Below are positions 1-6,432 of a DNA stretch of 16,533 nucleotides, piece by piece. Source of the stretch: an uncultured Clostridia bacterium (GTDB lineage Bacteria > Bacillota > Clostridia > Christensenellales > Borkfalkiaceae). Each line of letters begins with the position of its first letter. Within the stretch, counting starts at the first letter, position 1. Below the pieces are notes generated by a model that was given only the letters and a program-made list of their open reading frames with translations, searched no databases and was not told where the DNA came from. The DNA lies in the NCBI GenBank assembly GCA_947176445.1, contig CAMWQK010000002.1, positions 1-16,533 of the forward strand, in the 5' to 3' direction. A program made the position numbers and the translations under genes.

Positions 1-242
1 ATGAAATCGGTGGTGATGCCCGTCTCCCGCAGCATGTCTTTGATGGCAGCGCCCGTAAATCCGCCGATAAACCCGAGCGCGTGCGAATCTACGCCAAGCC
101 GCCGCATAACGATGGATACGTTGATGCCTTTTCCGCCGGGATGGATCGTCTCTTCGTACGTGCGGTTGGTTTCACCCAACGTAAGTTTTTCCACGCGTGC
201 GATGTAATCGATCGCCGGATTGAAAGTGACAGTATAGACCAT
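1..242 (-). CDS. fruK: 1-phosphofructokinase, N-terminal part (cut by window edge)
   Basis: The minus-strand reading frame starts at an ATG at 242 and runs off the left edge after 80 codons, so only the N-terminal quarter of the usual ~305-residue protein is present. It begins MVYTVTFNPAIDYI and carries the PfkB-family sugar-binding motif PGGKGINVS at about residues 36-44, followed by a glycine-rich GFIGGFTG stretch. This is typical of FruK, which phosphorylates fructose-1-phosphate to fructose-1,6-bisphosphate with ATP in the cytoplasm after PTS uptake. A strong GGGAGGT ribosome site lies at about 248-254. It starts 26 bp after the stop of the DeoR-type regulator with no terminator between, so the two are co-transcribed; this supports FruK over tagatose-6-phosphate kinase (LacC), the main alternative. 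A fructose PTS permease (fruA) would be expected beyond the left edge. Confidence 0.88.
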   Translation of the reverse strand, partial: MVYTVTFNPAIDYIARVEKLTLGETNRTYEETIHPGGKGINVSIVMRRLGVDSHALGFIGGFTGAAIKDMLRETGITTDF

Positions 243-268
243 ATTTACCTCCCTTAAACCAAATAATA

Positions 269-1006
269 TTAAGCCTTGATGATCTCTTCCTCCGAAAGAA
301 AATCAGGCACGGCGTCGCTGATGAGCGTCATGGCGGAGAGGGGAGCAAAGGTGATGAATGCCGCCTTGCGGAACTTGGAACTGTCGCACAGTGCGTACGC
401 CCGCTTGCAGCGGCTGCAAGCATAACTCTTCACGATTGCCTCGTTCTCTTCGGGCGTGGAATATCCCGCCCGGGGGTGAACGCCGTCCGCCCCGAAAAAT
501 CCTACGGTAAAATTAAATTTTTTCAACATTTCCACGGCATACGCACCGATGTACGCTTCCGTTCTCCTGCGCAGTTCGCCGCCGATCACAAACACCTTGA
601 AGCCCTTCTGCATGAGTTTGACGGCATGCACCGATGCGTTGGTGACAAACGTCGCCTGCGTGTCTTTCAGACAGTCGATGACGCAATCGGTGGTGGAGCC
701 CGCATCGAGATAGACGATATCGTTATCGTGTATCATCTGCGCCGCCACTTTGGCAATCCTGCATTTCTCTTCCCTGTGACTTTGATGCCGTTCGTTGACG
801 TCCGTGGTCCTCACGAATTCGGTCTTTTCCTTTTTTGCCGCGCCGCCGTGGATGCGCGTGAGCACGCCTTGAGCATCCAGACACAGCAGATCGCGCCGCA
901 GCGTGGACTCGCTTGTGCCAAGCAGCTCCATCAACTCCTGTACCGTAACAAAACCGCGCTCGTCCACAGCCTTGATAATGACATTTCTGCGTTCTTCGGT
1001 CAACAT
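269..1006 (-). CDS. fruR: DeoR-family transcriptional regulator of the fructose operon
   Basis: This protein of 245 residues (251 if the upstream ATG at 1024 is used) has a DeoR-type N-terminal helix-turn-helix with a VTVQELMELLGTSESTLRRD stretch and the RIHGGA end of the family signature. It is followed by a DeoRC effector-binding domain with DAGSTT and the late GADGV region. Family members bind a phosphorylated sugar and repress their own operon; adjacency to fruK suggests fructose-1-phosphate as effector (inference). I chose the start at 1006, which gives MLTEERR, because known FruR-type proteins begin in this way. Also, the promoter at 1034-1062 puts the likely transcription start near 1027, only about 3 nt before the ATG at 1024 but about 21 nt before the ATG at 1006. 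Neither start has a strong Shine-Dalgarno. Confidence 0.88.
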   Translation of the reverse strand: MLTEERRNVIIKAVDERGFVTVQELMELLGTSESTLRRDLLCLDAQGVLTRIHGGAAKKEKTEFVRTTDVNERHQSHREEKCRIAKVAAQMIHDNDIVYLDAGSTTDCVIDCLKDTQATFVTNASVHAVKLMQKGFKVFVIGGELRRRTEAYIGAYAVEMLKKFNFTVGFFGADGVHPRAGYSTPEENEAIVKSYACSRCKRAYALCDSSKFRKAAFITFAPLSAMTLISDAVPDFLSEEEIIKA

Positions 1007-1033
1007 TTTTCCAGAATTATCCATTTTTTCTTT

Positions 1034-1062
1034 ATTTTAACACGACAAACATATCTTGTCAA
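1034..1062 (-). promoter_or_regulatory. Sigma-A promoter of fruR-fruK
   Basis: Read on the minus strand, a perfect -35 TTGACA (1057-1062) is separated by 17 bp from a -10 TAAAAT (1034-1039). The predicted transcription start is near 1027. Confidence 0.85.
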
Positions 1063-1080
1063 TACTTTTGTTAAAAAACA

Positions 1081-1114
1081 TTCATAAATCTTCATATTCG
1101 TTCACATTCATTCA
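1081..1114. promoter_or_regulatory. Four phased TTCA repeats, candidate FruR operator
   Basis: TTCA occurs at 1081, 1091, 1101 and 1111, exactly one helical turn (10 bp) apart, with a fifth copy at 1107. The array ends about 19 bp upstream of the fruR -35 box. DeoR-family regulators typically bind short direct repeats with this kind of phasing, so this is the best operator candidate for FruR. Binding is inferred, not shown. Confidence 0.5.
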
Positions 1115-1218
1115 AATGGACAGCCTTTCGGTAAAGCCGCTGCCGTATCCGAAGTGTCAGAATGAACGCTCGGCGGTCGGAAATTCGAAAATAATATGGG
1201 AAATGCCGTCAATTATCT

Positions 1219-1246
1219 TTTACAGAATGTAAAAATGTGATATAAT
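1219..1246 (+). promoter_or_regulatory. Sigma-A promoter of ppa
   Basis: The -35 is TTTACA (1219-1224), the spacer is 16 bp and the -10 is a perfect TATAAT (1241-1246) preceded by an extended TG. The predicted start lies about 24 nt before the ppa ATG. Confidence 0.85.
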
Positions 1247-1275
1247 AGAGAAAAAACAGAGGGAGAGGGCAGAAG

Positions 1276-1821
1276 ATGAACATCTGGCACGATATCGACG
1301 AGAAGAGGATCACCGAGAATAAGTTCGAGGCGCTGATCGAAATTCCCAAGGGCAGCAAGGCGAAGTACGAGCTTGACAAGGAGACGGGGCTTTTGCGGCT
1401 TGACCGCGTGCTGTATACGTCCACCGTGTATCCTGCGAACTACGGCTTTATTCCGCGCACGCTCGCGGACGACGGGGATCCCTTAGACGTGCTCGTTCTG
1501 TGCAACGAGACGATTTTTCCCATGACGCTCATCGACTGTATGCCCATCGGCGTCATCAAGATGATTGACGGCGGAGAGCTGGACGAGAAGATCATCGCCG
1601 TGCCGATCACCGACCCCAACTACATGCACTACTACGATATCAACGAGCTGCCGCAGCATATCTTTGAAGAGATGATGCACTTCTTCGAGGTATATAAAAA
1701 TCTCGAACACAAGAAGACGACGGTGAAGGAGATCTGCCACAAGTACGAGGCGATCGAGATCATCCGCAAGTGTATGCAAAGGTATAACGAGAAATACTGC
1801 GCAAAGGGTTCTTCCAAATAA
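1276..1821 (+). CDS. ppa: Inorganic pyrophosphatase, family I
   Basis: This 181-residue cytoplasmic enzyme hydrolyses pyrophosphate to two phosphates and so pulls biosynthetic reactions forward. The family I signature DGDPLDV lies at residues 66-72 with its metal-binding aspartates. Upstream are EIPKGSKAKYE (residues 22-32, substrate and metal ligands) and YPANYGFIP (residues 52-60); MIDGGELDEK follows at about 96-105. The length matches soluble bacterial PPases. The ribosome site GGGAGAGGG lies a few bases before the ATG. The gene has its own promoter and terminator, so it is a monocistronic housekeeping unit, divergent from fruR. Confidence 0.96.
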   Translation: MNIWHDIDEKRITENKFEALIEIPKGSKAKYELDKETGLLRLDRVLYTSTVYPANYGFIPRTLADDGDPLDVLVLCNETIFPMTLIDCMPIGVIKMIDGGELDEKIIAVPITDPNYMHYYDINELPQHIFEEMMHFFEVYKNLEHKKTTVKEICHKYEAIEIIRKCMQRYNEKYCAKGSSK

Positions 1822-1830
1822 ATAGTAAAA

Positions 1831-1868
1831 AATCGCCGCACGGTAACCGTGCGGCATTTGTTGTCTTT
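1831..1868 (+). terminator. Rho-independent terminator after ppa
   Basis: A 9-bp perfect stem, GCCGCACGG (1835-1843) with CCGTGCGGC (1847-1855) and a TAA loop, is followed by a broken T-rich tract. The U-tract is weak, so some readthrough is possible. Confidence 0.75.
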
Positions 1869-1904
1869 TCAGCTGTTTTCGCCCGTCTATTGCCTTATTT
1901 TCGT

Positions 1905-1933
1905 TTTACATTCGGGCAAAATCGTAGTATAAT
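1905..1933 (+). promoter_or_regulatory. Sigma-A promoter of the malic enzyme gene
   Basis: The -35 is TTTACA (1905-1910), the spacer is 17 bp and the -10 is a perfect TATAAT (1928-1933). It lies about 40 nt before the ATG. Confidence 0.87.
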
Positions 1934-1974
1934 GATAGGCGAAAGTCATACCCATCATTTTTAAGGAGAAAGTT

Positions 1975-3150
1975 ATGAATTACAGAGAAGCATCGTTGAA
2001 AAAGCACGGGGAGTGGAAGGGCAAGATCGAGATGGTCTGCCGCGTTCCCGTCGAGAACAGGGAGGCGCTTTCGCTCGCCTATACCCCCGGCGTTGCCGAG
2101 CCCTGTATGGCGATCCATCATGATGTGGAGAAGTCGTTCGAGCTCACTCGCCGCTGGAACACCGTTCCCGTCATTACCGACGGTACGGCGGTTTTAGGGC
2201 TTGGCGATATCGGTCCCGAGGCGGGCATGCCCGTCATGGAGGGTAAGTGTGCGCTATTCAAGGCATACGGCAACGTAGATGCGTATCCGCTCTGCATTCG
2301 CTCCAAGGATACCGAGGAGATCATTCGTACGATTAAACTGCTCGCGGGCTCGTTCGGCGGGATCAACCTCGAAGATATCTCCGCGCCCCGCTGCTTCGAG
2401 ATCGAGACGCGACTCAAAGAGGAGCTGGATATTCCCGTCTTCCACGACGACCAGCACGGCACGGCGATCGTCTCGGCGGCGGCGCTTCTCAACGCATTGA
2501 AGCTCGCCAAGAAGGACATCGGCGAGATCAAGCTCGTCATCAACGGCGCGGGCGCGGCGGGGATCGCGATTGCGAAGTTCCTCTTAAAGCTCGGCGTGAA
2601 GTACGTGACGCTGTGCGATTCGAAGGGGATTATCTGCAAGGGCAACGATGGGCTCAATCCCGCGAAGAAGGAGATTGCGGAGATCACCAACCTCAACCGT
2701 CTGACGGGCACGCTCGCAGACGCCATGAAGGGCGCAGACGTGCTCATCGGCGTCTCCGGTCCGCACTGCATCACCAAAGATATGGTGAGATCGATGGCTG
2801 AAAAACCCATTCTCTTCACTTGCGCAAATCCCGTTCCCGAGATCGATCCGAAGGACGCGAAAGAGGCGGGCGCATTCATCGTTGGTACGGGATCTTCGGA
2901 AAATCCCAATCAAATCAACAACGTGCTCGTATTTCCCGGTCTCTTCCGCGGCGCGCTCGACGTTCGCGCAAACACGGTGAACACGGAGATGATGATCGCG
3001 GCGGCGCGTGGCATTGCAAGTTGCGTGAGCGATCGGCAGCTCTCCGTTGACTACATTCTGCCCTACGCGTACGATAAGAAGGCGCATAAGGCGGTCGCGA
3101 AGGCGGTTGCCGAGGCGGCGATCGCAACAGGCGTTGCGAAGATCAAATAA
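1975..3150 (+). CDS. Malic enzyme (oxaloacetate-decarboxylating malate dehydrogenase)
   Basis: This 391-residue protein matches the short bacterial malic enzymes, which oxidatively decarboxylate malate to pyruvate and CO2 with NAD(P)+ and a divalent metal. The catalytic tyrosine motif YTPGVAEPC is at residues 36-44. The catalytic lysine region MEGKCALFK is near 88-96. Metal ligands are in NLEDI (131-135) and FHDDQHGT (156-163). The Rossmann nucleotide loop NGAGAAGIA is at about 190-198, and a conserved CANPVPEI stretch lies further on. There is no phosphotransacetylase-like C-terminal extension as in MaeB, so this is the small catalytic form. NAD versus NADP preference cannot be told reliably by eye. 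The ribosome site AAGGAG is well placed, and the gene stands alone between its own promoter and terminator. Confidence 0.95.
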   Translation: MNYREASLKKHGEWKGKIEMVCRVPVENREALSLAYTPGVAEPCMAIHHDVEKSFELTRRWNTVPVITDGTAVLGLGDIGPEAGMPVMEGKCALFKAYGNVDAYPLCIRSKDTEEIIRTIKLLAGSFGGINLEDISAPRCFEIETRLKEELDIPVFHDDQHGTAIVSAAALLNALKLAKKDIGEIKLVINGAGAAGIAIAKFLLKLGVKYVTLCDSKGIICKGNDGLNPAKKEIAEITNLNRLTGTLADAMKGADVLIGVSGPHCITKDMVRSMAEKPILFTCANPVPEIDPKDAKEAGAFIVGTGSSENPNQINNVLVFPGLFRGALDVRANTVNTEMMIAAARGIASCVSDRQLSVDYILPYAYDKKAHKAVAKAVAEAAIATGVAKIK

Positions 3151-3170
3151 AAGGTAAACGGTAAAAGATA

Positions 3171-3203
3171 AAGTCCCCCGAGCGCCGCTCGGGGGCTTTT
3201 TTT
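3171..3203 (+). terminator. Rho-independent terminator after the malic enzyme gene
   Basis: A 9-bp GC-rich stem, CCCCCGAGC (3175-3183) with GCTCGGGGG (3187-3195) and a GCC loop, is followed by C and seven Ts. Confidence 0.93.
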
Positions 3204-3220
3204 ATGCCTGAAAAAGGGGT

Positions 3221-3251
3221 GCGTAAAATAAGTTTTTTGATTTGCATAATT
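3221..3251 (+). promoter_or_regulatory. Weak candidate forespore (sigma-G-like) promoter of sleB-ypeB
   Basis: No sigma-A promoter is visible between the preceding terminator and sleB. CATAATT at 3245-3251 resembles the sigma-G -10 element, and GCGTA at 3221-3225 resembles the -35, but the 19-bp spacer is slightly long. sleB and ypeB are forespore-expressed in Bacillus, which motivated the search. Two nested dyads overlap this stretch: TGCGTAA (3220) with TTACGCA (3270), and TTTGCA (3241) with TGCAAA (3262). Confidence 0.25.
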
Positions 3252-3288
3252 TTTTCGCAGTTGCAAACATTACGCATAGGAGGAATTT

Positions 3289-4044
3289 ATGAAAAAGGTT
3301 TTGGCAATCGGCGCGTTGACGCTTGCGCTCACAACAGCAGCCGTCGTACCCGCTACGACGTATGCGGTGATGCGTTCATCCGCAGCCGACACGGCGCAGA
3401 CTGCCGTCGTCGAAACCGCTGTGCTCCGTCAGGGCAGCACGGGCGGCGAGGTGAAGGAAGTTCAGCGCAGACTGAAAAATTGGGGCTACTACACGGGCGC
3501 GGTAGACGGCGTATTCGGCGCGAGTACGCGCAAGGCGGTCATCGCGTTCCAGAAGAAGAACGGACTTACGGCGGACGGTATCGTCGGAAAGTCGACGTAT
3601 GCGGCGCTTGGCATGAACGAGTCGTATAACTCGCTCGACAAGAACAACAAGCCGTCGTCATCGGGAAACAACAGTGGCAATTCATCGTACACCTCGTCCG
3701 ACGTATACCTTTTGGCAAAGACGATCTATGCCGAGGGCAGAGGGGAGAGCTACACGGGTCAGGTCGCGATCGGCGCGGTCATCATGAACCGCGTGAGAAG
3801 CTCGTCCTTCCCCAACTCGATTGCGGGCGTTGTCTATCAGAAGGGCGCGTTTACGGCGGTCGCCGACGGACAGATCAACCTCGAACCCAACCAGACCGCA
3901 TACGATGCGGCGCGCGACGCGATGAACGGTTGGGATCCGACGTACGGGTGCCTCTACTACTATAATCCCGCTGTGGCGACGAGCGCGTGGATTTTCAACC
4001 GTCAGACGGTTACGGTCATCGGCAAGCACGTGTTTGCCATTTAA
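3289..4044 (+). CDS. sleB: Spore cortex-lytic enzyme, SleB-type cell wall hydrolase
   Basis: This 251-residue exported protein begins with a signal peptide: KK, then a hydrophobic Ala/Leu/Thr-rich core, with likely cleavage after about residue 26. A peptidoglycan-binding domain (PG_binding_1) spans about residues 46-107, with [17 protein letters not shown] and [13 protein letters not shown] Ser/Asn/Gly linker (123-137) leads into the Hydrolase_2/SleB catalytic domain (138-251). IYAEGRGES includes Glu149, the expected catalytic acid, and is followed by GAVIMNRV and GAFTAV. SleB is a lytic transglycosylase that degrades spore cortex peptidoglycan during germination. The next gene, 9 bp downstream, is ypeB, the standard SleB partner, which argues against the vegetative paralogue CwlJ (no signal peptide or PG-binding domain) or another hydrolase. 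The ribosome site is AGGAGG. Confidence 0.9.
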   Translation: MKKVLAIGALTLALTTAAVVPATTYAVMRSSAADTAQTAVVETAVLRQGSTGGEVKEVQRRLKNWGYYTGAVDGVFGASTRKAVIAFQKKNGLTADGIVGKSTYAALGMNESYNSLDKNNKPSSSGNNSGNSSYTSSDVYLLAKTIYAEGRGESYTGQVAIGAVIMNRVRSSSFPNSIAGVVYQKGAFTAVADGQINLEPNQTAYDAARDAMNGWDPTYGCLYYYNPAVATSAWIFNRQTVTVIGKHVFAI

Positions 4045-4053
4045 GGAGGAGTT

Positions 4054-6051
4054 ATGGAGAAGAAAATCGGTAAAAACGTATCGAGCGGCGCGGAGAAGGT
4101 GGAGAGCGTAGAAAAGAAGGTCTCTCCCGAGGAAGTGAACGCACAGCCGCAGAAGAAGAGTAAGGCAAAGAAGTCCGCTGCGCCCAAGGCAAAGAAGAGC
4201 GAGGCAAAGAAGTCGAAGAAGCATTCGACGAGAGCGGAGAAGGCGGCAAAGGCGGAAAAAGCCGAAAGCGCTGCCGCAGAGCGCCGCATTGAAAAGGCAA
4301 AGCTGAAGGCGGCAAGAAAGGAGAAGAAGCTCCTCAAAAAGGCGGAACTCAAACAGAAGAAACTTGAAAAGAAGGCTGCATTAGAGGAGAAGAAGCTCGC
4401 GAAAAAAGCGGCGCTTGCCGAAAAGAAAGCGGAGCGCAAGGCGCGTGCTCTCAAAAGAAAGGCGGAGCTCAAAGAGAAGCGCAGCGAACGCCATGCGGAG
4501 CGCGTTGCTCGCCGCGAGCTCTTGAAGAACGAGAGCAGAGAGGAAAAGCGCAATCGCATTGCGCGTGAAAAGAAGGAGAAGCTCGCCTTAAAGCGCAGAA
4601 AGCAGGAAGCGGCGGAAAAGCAGCGTGAGCAGAAACTGAAGGCACGCGAGGCGGCGCACCAGCGCAAGGCGGAGGATCGCAAGCACAAGCGCGAAACGCG
4701 CAACCAGCAGCGCAAAAACAAGCAGCGCACGCCCGGCATCGGCGGTTGGCTGGCGGCGGTCATCTCCCTCGGCGTTGCCTGCCTTGCCCTCGCTACGGTC
4801 GTGACGGCGGGCTCCTTCCAGATGAGCGATATGACGCTCACGGCGGAGAACGGCTACCGCGCAACGCTGTATGAGATGGTGTCTGCATCCGAGGATATGG
4901 ACAGCAACCTCAACAAGCTCCGCGTCGCAACGGGCGCGAACGAGCAGAGAAAGCTCCTCACGGAGATCCTCGTAGACAGCGCACTCATGGAGAACGCGCT
5001 TGAACGCCTTCCCGTGGACGGCGCGACGAGTACGGACATCTCGTCCTTTGTCAACAAGACGGGCTCGTATGCGCGCACGCTCCTTGGTAAGCTTGCCAAG
5101 GGTCAGTCCTTGACCGAGAAGGAGATGAACACCCTTTCCTACCTCTACGACGTGAATACGCGCGTCTATAACGAGCTCAACGATCTTGCAACGCACATGA
5201 CGGCGAGCGAGCTGAGAGCGTTCGTCGGCGGCGAAGAAGGCGAGATGAGAAACAAGTTCGGCGAAATCGGCAGAGGCACGCACGAAGAGCCCAAGGAAGC
5301 GGTAGACGCACCGTTCTCGGGCGCGGGCAACGTGGGCGAGAACAAGCTCTCCAAGATGGACGAGATCACCGAGGCAAAGGCGGAAGAGCTTGCAAAGAAC
5401 TACTTCAACAGCTATCACGTTGTAAAGACGCAGTACACGGGCGAGACGACGGCGCAGGGTGCGAGCTTCTATAACTTCGTCATGACCGACGAGAACGAGA
5501 TCGAGATCTTTGCGCAGATCAGCAAGAACGGCGGCAAGCTCGCGTTCTTCGACACCTACGAGACGTGCACACAAAAGAACTTCGACTTGGAGACGTGCGA
5601 TTCTTTGGCGCGCGAGTTCCTTGCGGATCTCGGTATCAAGAACGTAGAGGCAGTCTGGCTGTCCGATGCGGGCATGGTCGCAGACCTCACCTACGTGAGC
5701 GCGGTAGACGGCGTGCGGGCGTATCCGGACATGATCCGTATCCGCGTGTGCGAGCAGAAGGGACGCGTCATCGGTATGGACGCAACGCACTACCTCTTCA
5801 ACTTTGACGAGGGTCGCGATCTGAAAGCGGGCATCTCCGAGGACGAGGCGCTTCAAAGCCTTTCCGGTTCGCTCAAACCGTACGAGGCAAATCTTGCACT
5901 CGTACCCGTAGACGGCGAAGAGATCCTTGTATACGAATTTGCATGCGCTTACGGCGAGGACGAATATATCGTCTACGTCGATGCGAACTCGGGCGAGGAA
6001 GTGGAAGTGCTTCGCGTTCGCGAGACGGCAATGGGTAAGTATTTGAGATAA
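4054..6051 (+). CDS. ypeB: Germination protein YpeB with long lysine-rich N-terminal extension
   Basis: This protein has 665 residues. Residues 227-665 (439 residues) match YpeB in layout and in length (about 450 in Bacillus). A membrane segment spans about 231-252. A helical region follows, with ENGYRATLYEM, LPVD and LTEKEMNTLSYLYD stretches (265-380), and then PepSY-type repeats in the C-terminal third, starting at about 436 (DEITEAKAEELAKNYF). YpeB is a forespore inner-membrane protein required for SleB localisation and stability and for control of cortex lysis. Residues 1-226 are extra: nearly all Lys, Ala, Glu, Arg and Gln, with about 60 lysines by hand count, predicted to form a long charged helix on the cytoplasmic (spore-core) side. 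The start is firm. AAGGAGGAG overlaps the sleB stop just upstream, and no Met occurs in the frame between residue 1 and the membrane segment. Confidence 0.88.
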   Translation: MEKKIGKNVSSGAEKVESVEKKVSPEEVNAQPQKKSKAKKSAAPKAKKSEAKKSKKHSTRAEKAAKAEKAESAAAERRIEKAKLKAARKEKKLLKKAELKQKKLEKKAALEEKKLAKKAALAEKKAERKARALKRKAELKEKRSERHAERVARRELLKNESREEKRNRIAREKKEKLALKRRKQEAAEKQREQKLKAREAAHQRKAEDRKHKRETRNQQRKNKQRTPGIGGWLAAVISLGVACLALATVVTAGSFQMSDMTLTAENGYRATLYEMVSASEDMDSNLNKLRVATGANEQRKLLTEILVDSALMENALERLPVDGATSTDISSFVNKTGSYARTLLGKLAKGQSLTEKEMNTLSYLYDVNTRVYNELNDLATHMTASELRAFVGGEEGEMRNKFGEIGRGTHEEPKEAVDAPFSGAGNVGENKLSKMDEITEAKAEELAKNYFNSYHVVKTQYTGETTAQGASFYNFVMTDENEIEIFAQISKNGGKLAFFDTYETCTQKNFDLETCDSLAREFLADLGIKNVEAVWLSDAGMVADLTYVSAVDGVRAYPDMIRIRVCEQKGRVIGMDATHYLFNFDEGRDLKAGISEDEALQSLSGSLKPYEANLALVPVDGEEILVYEFACAYGEDEYIVYVDANSGEEVEVLRVRETAMGKYLR

Positions 6052-6057
6052 GTTCAC

Positions 6058-6282
6058 ACGTTTTGTTGCTCTACACCTTGCCGCCTCGATACTCTCGGTG
6101 AGAGCGCATTCGCTCCACGAGCGTCTCGGTGGCGCAAGGTGGTCGCCACCTTGGTCACGCTACGCGGGTATTCTATCCCGCTCCGCTTAGCTCGACTTGC
6201 GCCGACGGCACACCGTGCCGCTCAGCAGAATGCAAGTCTCGCCGCTCATGCGTGGAAGGTGTATCGTAATGCAACAAAACGT
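6058..6282. repeat. 225-bp palindrome-rich intergenic element, MITE-like
   Basis: The ends are a perfect 12-bp inverted repeat, ACGTTTTGTTGC (6058-6069) and GCAACAAAACGT (6271-6282). A second inverted pair lies inside it: TACACCTT (6072-6079) and AAGGTGTA (6256-6263). Between them are several hairpins: CACCTTGCCGCC (6074-6085) with GGTGGCGCAAGGTG (6129-6142), AAGGTGG-TCG-CCACCTT (6136-6152), GACTTGC with GCAAGTC (6194/6232) and CGGCAC-ACC-GTGCCG (6206-6220). It holds no convincing coding frame. It lies between the ypeB stop and its terminator, so it would be transcribed as the ypeB 3' UTR. No clear target-site duplication is visible. It is a non-autonomous mobile element or a structured RNA; the class is undecided. 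Confidence 0.6.
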
Positions 6283-6303
6283 CGTGATTGCTAAGGTCGT
6301 AAA

Positions 6304-6341
6304 AAGGCTTAACGGCGAAGTGAATTCGCCTTGCCTTTTTT
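6304..6341 (+). terminator. Rho-independent terminator of the sleB-ypeB operon
   Basis: The stem GGCGAA (6314-6319) with TTCGCC (6325-6330) and loop GTGAA is extended by an outer AAGGC/GCCTT pair (6304-6308 with 6333-6337). It ends in six Ts. Confidence 0.8.
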
Positions 6342-6381
6342 CGGCACAATCAGTAATTTTCTTATGAGGATTGCGGAATAT

Positions 6382-6420
6382 AAAAAACACCCGCTTCGGT
6401 ATCCGAAGCGGGTGTTTTTT
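6382..6420. terminator. Bidirectional terminator between convergent genes
   Basis: An 18-bp perfect inverted repeat (6382-6399 with 6403-6420, loop TAT) has a CACCCGCTTCGG core flanked by A6 on the left and T6 on the right. It can therefore terminate transcription from either strand. It lies 12 bp past the stop of the minus-strand lipoprotein gene and also backs up the ypeB terminator. Confidence 0.93.
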
Positions 6421-6432
6421 ATTTTAAGTTTG

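Noticed and set aside
476..1087. 203-residue plus-strand frame over fruR
   Set aside because: The minus strand encodes a clear DeoR-family protein; the plus frame has no motif and no ribosome site.
4041..4841. 266-residue Ser/Phe/Arg/Ala-rich frame opposite the lysine-rich part of ypeB
   Set aside because: It is the low-complexity mirror of repeated AAG, GCG and GAG codons and has no independent support.
4588..6057. 489-residue open frame antisense to ypeB
   Set aside because: Composition is dominated by Leu, Val, Arg and His from the complement of Glu/Lys/Ala codons; no domain, promoter or ribosome site is visible.
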